Of a stretch of DNA of 64,000 nt, positions 48,600 through 60,078 are shown piece by piece. Position 1 is the stretch's first letter; the number at the start of each line of letters is the position of its first letter. A model generated the notes under the pieces. It ran no database searches, was not told where the DNA came from, and worked only from the letters and a program-made list of their open reading frames with translations. This DNA is from Histoplasma ohiense (lineage: Eukaryota > Ascomycota > Eurotiomycetes > Onygenales > Ajellomycetaceae). The stretch lies in contig JAEVHH010000002.1 in NCBI GenBank assembly GCA_017607445.1, positions 4,455,501-4,519,500 of the forward strand, given 5' to 3'. A program made the translations under genes and the position numbers.

Positions 48600-49560
48600 C
48601 AGATGAATTTTGACAGCAGCTTATCAAGTGATTTCTTATACTAGAATATCAACATCAGTGACACAGCTGATGCTGCAGAAACAATCAGTAGGAAAATCAT
48701 TCTCTGCAGATCTTTTGAGTAAATATAGTCAGAGTGACTCTCTATCACACAGCAGCTTTACAGCTTACTTTCAAGCAGAGCTGTGAAGTGATCTGTATAC
48801 AGAAGCCTTACATACACTCTGACATTAAGACTTCTAATCACTCAGCATATGAGTGCTTTGCATCCATAGATCACTGAGATGACATTAATTTGAAGCAGTG
48901 AGAAGAAAAGAGACTCTGAATCATGATATATATATACAAGAGTTCAAAAATAAGAACATAGCAATACTGATCTGTGCAAAACAGAGATCTGCTGTGAATC
49001 AATGTCAATAACTGTCACATTCTCAATGTGTATAGACAGTCTGAGACAGACACAGTCATGAACTATCTGATCAATTTGAGTTTATCAGTCTGCTGTCTAG
49101 TAGATGGGGATTTCAATATATGATATGATGTCTTTGAATCAGAGGCAGTGAATCTGCACCAAGGAGAGGAGCTTGTTCAGTGAGTCAGTGAACACAGAAT
49201 AAACTTTGTGAAAGAGATAGATATTTCAATTCATACAGCAGATCATATGATTGATCTCATCTTTTTCAATATGATCTTTGCTTTCATTTCAGTGTGTCAG
49301 AATTTACACTGTGACTCAGATCATCAGTCTATAATTATTATACTGCTGACAACATCTCAGACACAACAGAGTAGAGCTCAGATCAAAATCACAGACTCTC
49401 AGCTGAAGCTCTTTACAGATTTTGTCAGAGATCTTATAATGAACATATCTTATTCAGATAGAGTTGAGAATGTGACACAGCTTGATAATCTGATTCAACA
49501 CTTCATTCAGAATCTTCTGACTGCAGCTCAGACAGTCAGCAAGTCAGTATAATAAGAGCA
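48600..49560 (+). pseudogene. LINE AP-type endonuclease domain, copy L
   Basis: D-G-D-F-N at 49103-49117 and S-D-H at 49316-49324 are the catalytic landmarks of APE-like endonucleases, which nick the target DNA to prime reverse transcription. The 114 codons from 49208 are open, but upstream frames are interrupted. Confidence 0.72.
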
Positions 49561-50049
49561 GACTACAGCTCTCTGATGAACAGTAGACTGCTGAAGAGTG
49601 CATTGAAAGTTCATCACTCATCAGACAGAGATCACAAAGCATCAGTTCAAGAACACAGTGTGTAAGATCAAGTGTGTATACTGAAGACAGATGATCAATG
49701 AAATCAGAGATAGCAGAGATCTGTATCAGATAATAGCATAACATAAACTGAAACTCAATCTCAGAGCACTCTCTCTGATGATTGAGAATCAGATTATAGA
49801 AGAGACAGCTGTCAAAGTTAAAACACTTCAGCAAATCATTCTGAAGCAATACAACTCAGCTGATGATCTGAAATACAACTCATTGAATGATGAGTACTGA
49901 AGCAGCATAAGAAATCTGCTCTGAGACTCTCAGATTGAGATGAAAAAGATAGAGTGCAATATCATTGAAGTACAGAGTATCTCTTCAGACACAGATGAAA
50001 TCACAGTACAGCTGCTCAAGACATACTGATAATATATGTTTTTCTTTGT

Positions 50050-51000
50050 ACAGCAGCTATACAACTGCTGCCTTCAGCTCTGCTATTTCCCACAAATCTG
50101 AAAGCTGACAGAGATGACAATGATATTTAAAATAGATAAGAGGAATAGAAGCTCAGTTCACTTCTGAAGACTCATTACTCTTCTCTCAGTAATCTTCAAG
50201 CAACTGAAACACATTGTTGCAAGATGACTGATATACACAGCACTCATTCATGATGTAGTCAGCTTGCAGTATGAAGAGACACTGCTCAGACAATCTGCAA
50301 TGAATCTGATAACTGCTTTCACTCATGAAATGAAGACAGCCTTCATACAAAACAAGAAGATATTCATGATCACAATGAATGTGCAGAGTGTCTTTGATAC
50401 TGTGCTGTGCAGACAGCTGTTTCAGTGAATAATGCAACAGAGATGATCATGCAAGCTGCTACAACTCATTGACAGTTTTCTTACTAAATGCAGAGCTCAG
50501 ATTCAGCTGAAGAAGATCATCACAGCAGCATATCAGATGCAATATAGTATATTATAGAGATCTTCTCTGTCATCAATACTGTTTCTTCTGTATCTGACAG
50601 AGCTGCTGTAGCAGAACTCAGAATTGTGCTTTGACTATGCAGATGATCTGAATATTTGACAGATTATACACTTACTTGACAGCAATACTATTCTTCTCAG
50701 TCATGATATACAGAGTATTCTGAGATGAGAGAAGACAAACAAAATGATCTTCACATCAGAGAAACTTGAGATAATTCATCTCACAAAAAAGCAATATAAT
50801 GAAACATTGTCAGTGATTGTGTCAGAGAATCTGATCATATACTCTGTCACTGTCTCAGCTGAACAGAAGTCAGTACTCTGCTGACTGAGTGTATACTTTG
50901 ACAGAAAACTCATCTGAAGATCATATATCTCTACTCAAACAAAGAAGACAAGAGCTGTGACTCAGTATATTTGAAGTCTAAAGAAGATCAGAGATAGATT
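50050..51000 (+). pseudogene. LINE reverse transcriptase domain, copy L
   Basis: F-D-T-V (motif A) near 50392 and F-D-Y-A-D-D-L with YADD at 50636-50647 (motif C). Both catalytic Asp of motif C survive, unlike the gypsy copies. Interrupted by several stops. Confidence 0.75.
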
Positions 51001-51639
51001 CTCAGCAGATGCTCTGCAGAAGATGATCACTATCAGTGTGATTCTTTTATTGCTCTATAATACAGAGATCTGATACAGCAGCTGCACACAGCTAGTAAGA
51101 TACACAGACAGAAGTGAGAAGATCAGCTTCTGTCTAGAATAGTATATGAGAATAGTTGAGAAGATGCTTATCATGACAGTCAGAAAAGTTATTTCAGTTT
51201 TTCATACAATATTCATCATAACTCTATATCAGAATGCTGAGCTCTCATCAGCAATGATAGCTCTGAAGAAGATCAAAATATGTTTCACAATAAGGCTTCA
51301 GATGATGAATGAGAGACACTCACTGACTTCACAGATAGCTCTCTCAATGATCACATATGAAAGAGAAGCTGAAACTCAGCAGCATTCAAAGATCAAGATT
51401 CAGAGATTGAAAGTACTGCTGTCTGCAGTCAATAGATTCACACTTATCATTCCACACTACTCAGAGAGATGCAGAACAGATCTCACAGAGAGTATAGATA
51501 AAAAAAATACTGCTTAAATATTCAAGAAATGATGAGAAAGTCAATCTTCAACAGATCTATATATTTTCTCAGATGAATTAGAACAGATTCTTGACAACAG
51601 CAGATAGATTGACTATAACTTTATAGTCTATCAGAAAAA

Positions 51640-52000
51640 TAAACAGCTGATCAGCTTCTCAGCTGCACTGAGTTCTATATCACATATCTTTGACACTGAG
51701 ACAATTGATGTCTGTCATGCATTAGAGTGCATGGTGAAGCTTCTACTCTGTGTTATAGATGACAGCATCAATTCTCAGATCTGACTCTGTCTTGACAACA
51801 TCTCAGTCATCTGAGATATACAGAGCAATGTAGCAGTCTTCTCAAACTGAGTCTACAGCCACTGTCATGAGCTTCTCAGACAATATAATGTGGGTCTGAA
51901 ATGAACCTCTGAGTATATGAGAATAGAGAGTAATGAGAAAGTAGATCATCTAACTAAACAGATGATTTCATCTACTACAATCTCAGTCTATAAACTCAAA
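51640..52000 (+). pseudogene. LINE RNase H domain, copy L
   Basis: Readable pieces: a Glu helix (T-E-T-I-D-V-C-H-A-L-E) near 51700, an Asp strand (L-C-L-D-N) near 51790, and a final N-E-K-V-D-H-L segment near 51930, matching the E, D and D positions of RNase H1 folds. Confidence 0.6.
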
Positions 52001-52551
52001 ATCATATCCACAGTCAGTGAAGTCTGCACAGTGATCAAACAGCTCAGTCAAGAGACAGAGTGAGAGTGATGAAACAGAGTCTGTGAAAAGCTCTCTGACT
52101 GATATCAGAGTTGAAGATTCAGTAGATCAACTGTGAAATACTAAATGAAGATCTCTTCAGAGCTCACTATACTATAACATACTCTTCATCACTGACTCAC
52201 ACTTCACTTCTCTCATGAGAACTTTTTCTGATATCACAGATGCTTTCAGCATGCAGATGTGAGACTCATCTGTGTCTGTGAATACAACAAAAACTCAGAA
52301 CATTTGATACTCTGTTGACATTCACAGAGACACTTTTCTCACTGACTCAAGAGATCAGCAGCACAGTCACACAACTGAATAACAGCTGTTGTCTATCTAG
52401 AGTCTCTGATCTCTACAGACTTTGTAGAACTGCTTGACTGCATGCAGTTCTACACACAGTACTGCATGAGATAACACAGCTGTTTGAACACACATCATCT
52501 GACAGCCCCTCACAGCAGTTCCAAGCCTATACAGACAGTACAGATAGCACA

Positions 52552-52790
52552 ACATTCAGTACAACTGATTCAATCAGTACAATAGATTCAATCAATACAA
52601 TCAGTACAAACAATACAATCAGTTCAATCAATACAATCAGCTCAATCAGTTCAATCAGTACAAACAGTACAATCAATTCAATCAGTTCAATCAGTACAAT
52701 CAGTTCAATCAGTTCAATCAGTACAAACAGTACAATTGATACAATCAGTTCAATTGATTCAATTGATTCAACTAATGCAAATGATTAAAT
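52552..52790. repeat. 9-bp minisatellite in LINE 3' region (copy L)
   Basis: About 20 tandem units of CAGTTCAAT/CAGTACAAT and variants. The same array, reversed, occurs in copy J. Confidence 0.75.
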
Positions 52791-53461
52791 CAGTATGATG
52801 AACTCATCTGTTTCAACTAGCTGTGATGTAATCAGTACAGTCTGTATGCTGACTCAGTTGACATACTCTCAGCTGCAGATATGCATTCTTTTTCTCTCTT
52901 CTCACTGCTCTCTCTGTCTCTCTTCACTTCTTTCTTCTCACAATCTTCTTCAGTGCTCTCTCCTCTCTCTCTCCTCAGATTTGTACTGGGTCATGTGACT
53001 GCAAGATGTCACAGAGAGCACAGTCTTTTCTTCACTCTTTTCTTTATTTTTCTTTTCAAAACACTCATTTTTTCTTTTTTCTTTTGTCTATTTTATCTGT
53101 CTTTTCTCTGCTGTTAGAAGCACAGACAGTTCTCAGATCAACTGAGAGAGTTATCCCTCTTCATTCACTGTAAAGCCTTTCAGACACAGCAGCAGCAGTT
53201 TCCCTCAGAAACCACACTATAGCTTCATCATGAATGATCATATATCAGATCAGAAGTGAATGTGCAGCTCAGTAAAATCCTTTTCAATGAGCTGAGTTTT
53301 CTCAAGAGTTGCCATCTGAATTCTGTTTTCTTTCTCTCTGTGTATATAGAAATCTCTTCAGTGTAGCACATCTCCATGCCCTTCAGAAGGCTTCTGAAAC
53401 ACAGATGCTGCCTGTGTTTTCTCCAGAACATTAAATCAATACAAATAAACAAACAAACAAA

Positions 53462-53641
53462 CCACTGCCAAGCAGCACCTCTGTCAGCACTGCCTCACTA
53501 GGCTTGACCTCTGATCACAGAGATCTTCATGAGTAAGAAGTGGCTCAAAATGAGACCTTGTCAGCGGCAGGATTTGAATCTACAGCACATCTAACAGTGC
53601 TACCTTGGGTAACAGTCTTACCAACTGCGCCACGCGGGCTT
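53462..53641 (-). mobile_element. tRNA-Leu-headed repeat, 3'-truncated copy
   Basis: On the minus strand this matches 56637-56812 of the chimeric element: tRNA-like head first, then about 100 bp of body. It abuts the LINE L tail. The first 60 bases are identical in both copies, including CpGs. The body differs only by G:C to A:T changes at CC/GG and CG sites. Confidence 0.75.
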
Positions 53642-54989
53642 TTTCTGTCATTCAGTATATTGATGTGAAGGTCAGTTTCTGTTCTTCTTCTAAGAGTATC
53701 TCATGATTTCATTTCTTATGTTCAGACATGCTGTCTCTGATCAGTGTCTCTCAGAACATATCTTTGAATTTCTGAAATTCATCTGCTATAATGACTCTAA
53801 TCTTTCTCAATTCTCAGTCTCTTGATGTGATCAGTTTTCATTCTTTGGAATTTCTGATCTGCTCTGTTGCTCAAATCTCTTTTTTCATAGCATTACTTCT
53901 GATTTATTCCATGCTGTGAATGCTGAACTTTTGAGCTTCTGTGTGGAAGATACTTTCATATTTTGTTAGTTTTATAATATCTTCTCTTCAGTTTATATCA
54001 GAGTTGTGCCTTCATAATCAAGAATGTCTCAAGACAATATCATATTCCTCTGTTTCAGTAACATCAAATCAGAGTGTCTCTTTGTGATCTTCTATTTTCA
54101 TAATTATGAGATCTGTTTCAGTGTCAACTTATTTAAGACTTGTCTCTTCAAGTCTCTGTAGCTGATAGACTTCTCTCTTTCTCTTTCCTTTTGTTTTGAC
54201 TTTGGCTGTATATTTCTTGTTCATGAATATTTCAGTCACTTCTGAATCTATCAGTATATGCACACTTTGCTCTGCTAAATTCATCTGAATTGATATATGC
54301 TATTATTCTGTCATTGCAGCTAACATCTGATCTTTCTTTCTTACTCAAGATGCTCTTTCTGAGTAAGTTTTTAGTTTTTTGACTGTTTCTTTTCTTCAAG
54401 AGCTTCTTGATAATTTTTATAAATCATATTCTTCTCTCAATTGAAGTTTGAATTCTGTGCTTTTACTTTTTGTATGATCTTATCTCAGAAGATTGATGCT
54501 GTCTTGCTGTATCTGAGATTATAGTATATCTGTAGCTTCTGCACAATCATATATCAGTGTATCTGTTCTTTCTCACAATATTGCATCAGCTTTGTCAGTC
54601 TTCATTGATGACATTCTTTACTCCACATGTGTGCTATGCTCTCACACCAGTCATGGTAGCAGTAAATTCATGATATTTTATGATGTTTCATATAGTTATG
54701 AGCCATTCTTGGGTCTTTCTGTAGTTTTTCTGATATGAAAGTTGATTCATATGAAGCTTTTGTTGATTTGTTTATTTATAGTATCTGAGAAAAGAAGTTG
54801 TTCTTTCTTTTCTCTTCTCTATATTTTTGATATCAGTCTTCTCAACATAACAACCATGTCATTTCTGTGCAATGCTCATTCATAGTTTTAGATTTGACTT
54901 TGTATAGATCTTTCTGTTCTTTTTCTTTGAACTTCTTTAGCTGCCATTCAACATGTTTGAGCAACAACATCTCAGACACAGCAGACACA
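53642..54989. other. degenerate unassigned sequence
   Basis: About 1.3 kb without CpG and without a recognisable domain. The minus strand has coding-like Glu/Lys-rich stretches, but I cannot place them in a family. Probably an old transposon. Confidence 0.3.
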
Positions 54990-56636
54990 TCCTTACAACT
55001 ACTCACAAATGTAGAAATACATTTGAATTTTCCATTTTCTAACTGTTTTTGTATAATTTTAACCTTTCAATCCATTCAACATCATCATACATCCTCTGCA
55101 ATTACTCTATGTATGTGTACTGCACAGGTTGAGTGGTCATGAAGCCCTCAACATCCTTCCATCCACTCAAGAACATTGACACAGTCTACATCAGATCACT
55201 GAAGCTGAAGTCACTGATTAATTTTGTTACTGAAAAGACTGATAAGAGGCAGAGAAAGACTGTTACAATGTCTTCTTCAGTTTTCAAAGAAGTCAGTGAC
55301 AGCATCTTCATAATCATCTCTCAGCTACAGAAGTAGTTTGAGAAGACTCAACAGCAACAGAATCTGTGACAGAAGACTTTTATTAGATTGACAAAGACTC
55401 TGAATAGCTGAGTTGAGAAGAAGAAACAGTCAGTCAGTCAGAACTTTGTCTGAATCTTCTGTGAAAGATTCATTGTATATATGACAGCAGATCTGAATGC
55501 AGCATCAACTCTGAGAGAGAGTATTGTTCTGAATATTCACTCACAGTCAAATTCAGTGAAGATAACTGTGAGAGAGCTGACTATCTAAATGAGTATTATA
55601 CAGAAGAGGAAAAATTCTATTCTCTCTGAAGCTATCTTTGTCAAGACTGTAACTTTCTCAGCTGACAGAGCTAGTGAAGCTGATCTGCAGCTCAAGAATA
55701 TCAGTTAGTCAAGAAGTCTCATAGAAGACACAAAACAGCAGAAGAATTTATAAGTTCTTATTATTCTTCAATCAGAGAAACAGATCATTCAGCTGCAGTC
55801 ATATACTGTGCAGCAGACAATCATTGCAAACATTCAAAGAGTGAGAAATGTAGCTAATGTGCTAAAGATAAAGCTCATCAGAACAGATTGAACAATCATA
55901 TCAAGCAACAGAAATATATACAATACTCTGATCACTGAGAAAACAGTGACTACTCTCTGTGAAGTTCTTGACATCACAGAGATCTGACTATCAGAGTGGT
56001 GGTACAATTATACTGTTTCAGAGATTCTGAAATTTATTCAGAACTGAGAAGAAGCAAGAATCTCCACAGACAAAATAATTAAGAAAGAGATTCTGACTCA
56101 GACAAAGATAAAATCAGTGAGCTGTCAATTTTTGTGATATGAAGTGAATCTCAAAATGAGAAAGATTATATGAATTGTCTTCTTTCTTACTTCAGTGAAA
56201 GACTTCTCACTCTTCAATGTCAGTGAAAGAGTCAGATTCATTGAGAAAAGGCCACTGACAGTGAAATATGACTCAGAATATCAGAAGTACTGCTATTCAT
56301 TAAAATATATACAACTGATGAGATGCTCCAACTGCAGCAAGCTCACAAGTCAGTATAAAAAGTCAACAGATATGAAGTGTAAGAGAGCATCACAGTGTAT
56401 CAACTGCTGTCAACTCTACTCAGCTGAGCATCAGCACTGCTCTGCTGCATTCAGATATGTGAATGACATTCTCAGATGTCTAACTCAAAAGAAGCTAGCA
56501 GCTGTCCACTGTCTTGATAACAGATGTCACAGAAATGCTCAGAAGTGACAATCACTGTTAACACAGTCAGCATCAATGATTGCAGTGATAATATCTATAT
56601 CATTCACTCAATCAACTCAGTCAACACAGCTCACTG
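54990..56636 (+). mobile_element. LINE copy M, left part (ORF1)
   Basis: Collinear with copy K from its 5' boundary through ORF1. Interrupted by the tRNA-RNase H element at 56637 and resumes at 58595. The 14-bp sequence AACACAGCTCACTG at 56623-56636 is duplicated at 58581-58594. Confidence 0.82.
55139..56625 (+). pseudogene. LINE ORF1 pseudogene, copy M
   Basis: M-K-P-S-T-S at the start. 117 open codons at 56195-56548 contain C-S-N-C ... C-K-R-A-S-Q-C-I-N-C-C ... E-H-Q-H-C-S, a Cys/His cluster typical of LINE ORF1 nucleic-acid binding. Several TGA and TAG codons occur upstream. Confidence 0.65.
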
Positions 56637-56717
56637 GCCCGCGTGGCGCAGTTGGTAAGACTGTTACCCAAGGTAGCACTGTTAGATGTGCTGTAGGTTT
56701 GAATCCTGCCGCTGGCA
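56637..56717 (+). repeat. tRNA-Leu(CAA)-like head, pol III promoter type
   Basis: Acceptor GCCCGCG pairs with CGCTGGC with one mismatch. Box A is TGGCGCAGTTGG and box B GGTTTGAATCC. A five-pair stem around loop CCCAAGG gives anticodon CAA (56669-56671), followed by a long variable arm as in type II tRNAs. The base before the anticodon is C rather than the near-universal T, so it is a derived sequence and not a working tRNA gene. Confidence 0.7.
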
Positions 56718-57356
56718 AGGTCCCATTTTGGGCCACTTCTTACCCATGAAGGCCCCCGTGACCAGGGGCCAAGCCTAGTGAGGCAGTGCTGACAGGGGTG
56801 CCGCTTGGCAGTGATGAGGGTGGTGGCCGCTGGAAGCCACGCTCATTAGTGCCAAGCAGCCCCCCTGTCACTAGTGCTGATCTAAGCAAGATCCGATGAT
56901 TACAGAGGGTCGAGTATAGAGTGCTTATACATACTAGCACCTGCCAAGGCCCCCGGCATCTAGGGGGCCACCCCAACAACAGAGAATGATTTTAAAAACC
57001 ATCCGATTGGCTGCCTCATCAGAGGGGTAGTAGCAAGCCAAGCAGGACACCCTGGTAGGCGCCCTATTCAGGGCTCACTAGTGGTCATCTAACACTATTA
57101 GTGGGTTATCATCGGGTGGGGTAAGCCTATGGTTAGTCCCTTACACGGGGCAAGGCCACGACGGCCGGTTGGTAGGCCAAGGGGGCAATGGGCCGAGATC
57201 GGCAACTGGAAGCTCTGGGCTATGGTGATGCCTAGGATGGGCAGTGGCGCTTAACTAGGACCCCCGCTGGAAACCCCAGAACTAGTTAAAGCGGCCCGAG
57301 AGGACGGACGCGGTGGTCGGTTGGTTATAGGGGTTATAATATGTAACTAGCTTAAG
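56718..57356 (+). other. GC-rich noncoding body of the chimeric element
   Basis: Strikingly GC-rich and CpG-containing compared with everything around it. No coding frame supported. It resembles a LINE 5' untranslated region or SINE body; its first 100 bp recur at 53462-53560. Confidence 0.5.
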
Positions 57357-58175
57357 GTGCATCCTGCGTGGAATAGCCACGTAGTTGGAAAAGAGTCAGA
57401 AGTTTTTAATGCTGAATTATTTGCAATTTCAAGAGCTTTCAAATTGATTGAAATGAAGATTGAACAATGGAAAAGATTTGAGCATATTTGGATATTCTCT
57501 GATAGTCAAGCAGGGCTTAAAAGACTTCAAAGTAATAAAATCAGCAGTGGACAGTCAATGCTAGAGCTGATTTTGAAAAGTCTTCAAAATATCCAAAGAA
57601 AAATCTCACTCAATTGTTCTATTCATCTTCACTGGGTGCCTGCTCACATGGGTATATATGGCAATGAAATGGCTGATAAAGCTGCAAAAAGAGCCACTGA
57701 GTTAGAAGTCTGCTGTCAAAGAATTGTAACATGATCTTTTATTAAAAGAAGAATAAGAGAATTATGTTTACAAAAGTGGCAAGATGTCTGGTTCATGCAA
57801 AGAAAAAGTGTGCATTATTTCAGATTTGAAACTAAGCCAAAGTGGAAGACTTGCTCAATAAAGTGTAAGAAGAAACTTTTTGCTACAATAATGCAGCTAA
57901 AGCTTGAACATGGACATTTCAAATCATATTTAGCAAAGTTTAAAGATGATTTAAATGATCTATGTTCAGATTGTCAGTTATATGAAAATCCAGAGCATCT
58001 TCTGTTACTTTGTACAAAGTATTCAGAACTAAGATTGAGACTGAGAGAGAAGTATCAACTGAATCAGTTAAATTTGAGTTTGTTATTCAATACAAAAGCT
58101 GGAAATATGTTCTTAATTGAATATTTAAATGAGTCAAATGTTGCTACAAGAGCTTGTTTGAATAGTGTCACTTGA
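57357..58175 (+). pseudogene. LINE RNase H and C-terminal zinc-knuckle fragment
   Basis: One frame of 272 codons with a single TGA at 57732-57734 (TGG to TGA). RNase H landmarks: N-A-E-L-F-A-I (Glu), I-F-S-D-S-Q-A-G-L (Asp), then H-W-V-P-A-H-x-G-I-x-G-N-E-x-A-D. The first catalytic Asp strand is missing because the frame is closed upstream by TAG at 57348, so the domain is N-terminally truncated. The C-terminal part has C-S-D-C-(x7)-H-(x4)-C, a knuckle common at the ends of LINE ORF2. No ATG starts the frame. It differs from the RNase H of LINE L. Confidence 0.78.
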
Positions 58176-58580
58176 TAATATTTAGATCAGTTGTTTTTGT
58201 TTATTTTATTTTGATCTTTTCTTTAACTTTGTTTATTGTTAATTTTCATTTGTTTCAAGCAGTTTGTTTCATTATTTGTTGATAATAGTCATTGCAAATG
58301 TTTTTTCTTTTCTGTTGATTTTTAATAGCTGCTGTCTTTTATAATATTTATTTCCTTTGTTTTGAAGTTGAGTTGTGCTAACTCATTGACATTCTTTTGA
58401 TTTTATTTTTGAATTGAATAGTTTGAATAGTTGTTTGATTCTGGGCTGGAATTCTGTTAATGCATGTGTCAAATTGTTTTTGTATATTAGAATATTCTTG
58501 ATTTGAAAAATCCTGAAGTATTTCAGGTAGATGTCATAGTCACTGACTGTATACATCTATAATTGAAGAATAATAATAAT
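58176..58580 (+). other. 3' untranslated part and (TAA)n tail of the chimeric element
   Basis: T-rich sequence without ORF, ending in four to five TAA/AAT repeats directly before the target duplication. Confidence 0.65.
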
Positions 58581-58594
58581 AACACAGCTCACTG

Positions 58595-59544
58595 AGCTAG
58601 CACTCTGCAAGCAGATGACTATTCAGAACTTCATCAGTGAAGAGAATATTATCTGACAGATGATCTACATCAGACAACACTCAGTCTGCACAGCAGAATG
58701 ACAGCACAGTCAAGCAGTCAAAGAATAATCTAATCTCAGTATGTAGACAACAGATCTGAGACTCTTCAATCTCATTCTACAGATGAACTTTAACAGCAGC
58801 TCATCAAATGACTTCTTATACTAGAACATCAACATCAGTGATGCAGCTGATATTACAAAAACAATCAGCAGAAAAATCACTCTCTGCAGATTTTCTGAGT
58901 AAATACAGTCAGAGCAGCTTTCTGTCACACAGCAGCTCTACAGTTTGCTTTCAAACAGAGCTGTGAAGTGATCTGTATACAGAAGTCTTACACACATTCT
59001 GATATCAAAACTTTTAATCACTCAGTATATGAGTGTTTTGTACTTATAAATCACTGAAATGACACTAATCTGAAGCAGTGAGAGAAGAAGAGGCTCTGAG
59101 TCATGATATACATATACAAAAGTTCAAAGATAAGAGTACAGCAACATCAATCTATACAAAACAGAGATCTACTGTGAATCAGTGTCAATGACTGCCACAT
59201 TCTCAATGTGTACAGATAGTCTGAGATAGATACAGTCATGAACTATCTGATCAATTTGAGTTCATCAGTCTGCTGTCTGATAGATGAGGATTTCAATGTA
59301 TGATATGATATTTTTGAATCAGAGACAGTGAATCTGCATCAAGAAGAGAAGCTTGTTCAGTGAATCAGTGAATATAAAATGAACTTTGTGAAAAAGATAG
59401 ATGTTTCAATTCATACAGCAGATTATGTAATTGATCTCATCTTCTTCAATATGATCTTTGCTTTCACTTCAGTGCATCAAGATTTACACTGCAGCTCAGA
59501 TCATCAGTCTATAATTACTATACTGTCAACAACATCTCAGACAC
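58595..59544 (+). mobile_element. LINE copy M, right part (endonuclease region)
   Basis: Continues collinearly with copy L 48430-49350 and includes D-x-D-F-N near 59285. Cut at 59544 by gypsy copy H. Confidence 0.78.
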
Positions 59545-60078
59545 TGTAACGGGCGTACTTCGATTAACGATTTAATACTATTCTAATTACAGATTACAAA
59601 TTGATTAAGAAAAGAAAGAGAAAAGAAATCAGAAGAAAAGATCATACAAAGAGGGTTCTTATAGAGGAAAGTTCAGAGCAGAAGAATATCAGAAGCTGCT
59701 CCACAGTGGAGTGTGAAGTGGAAGAACATTAAGAGATATGCATAAGAATTGTTAGAAGCTACACAAGCATGGAATGTGGAGTGAGAAAATCATTGAAAGC
59801 TACACAGAAGAATCATTAGAGACTATATGAGTGTGGAACACAGAGTGAGAGAATGTAAGAAGCTATGTGAAAGAATTGTTAGAGACTACACAAGCATGGA
59901 GCACAGAGTGGAAGAATGTTAAGAGCTATGTGGAAGAATCATTAGAAACTATATGAACACAGAGCATGAAGCAGAAGAACATTGAGGATTATGCAAGATC
60001 ACAACAGCCAGAAATAAACAGATGCAGAAGAGGAGTTGATTGTGTAAGTTAATTACTAATGAGTGCTAATCCATCACA
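59545..60078 (-). repeat. 3' LTR of copy H (534 bp)
   Basis: Starts TGTAACGGGCGTACTTCG on the plus strand, with CpGs intact, and ends CCATCACA. Four 63-bp units. Confidence 0.9.

Larger units (their letters stand above)
48192..53461 (+). mobile_element. LINE copy L, nearly complete ORF2 and 3' end
   Basis: Starts inside ORF1 (L-Y-S-A-E-H-Q-H-C) and runs through endonuclease, reverse transcriptase and RNase H, a long 3' untranslated part and an AAAC-repeat tail at about 53440-53461. Non-LTR retrotransposon of the APE-endonuclease, RNase H-bearing type (Tad1/I-like by domain order). The left edge is joined to gypsy copy B and the right edge to a reversed tRNA-like repeat. No clear target duplication. 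Many stops. Confidence 0.8.
56637..58580 (+). mobile_element. chimeric retroelement: tRNA-Leu-like head, GC-rich body, LINE RNase H end
   Basis: 1944-bp insertion in LINE M with a 14-bp target duplication and a (TAA)n tail (about 58570-58580), hallmarks of target-primed retrotransposition. Order: tRNA-like head (56637-56717), GC-rich noncoding body (to about 57350), an ORF with RNase H and a C-terminal Cys/His segment (57357-58175), and an AT-rich 3' part. It has no endonuclease or RT, so it must have been mobilised in trans or be an internal deletion of a larger LINE. Confidence 0.85.

Noticed and set aside
56637..56717. Functional tRNA-Leu gene
   Set aside because: The base before the anticodon is C, box B lacks the standard GGTTCGA, the acceptor stem has a mismatch, and the unit is the head of a dispersed repeat with a second copy at 53641-53562.
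56740..56979. Minus-strand 79-codon ORF in the GC-rich body
   Set aside because: Low-complexity Gly/Pro/Ser composition in a GC-rich noncoding repeat; no domain.
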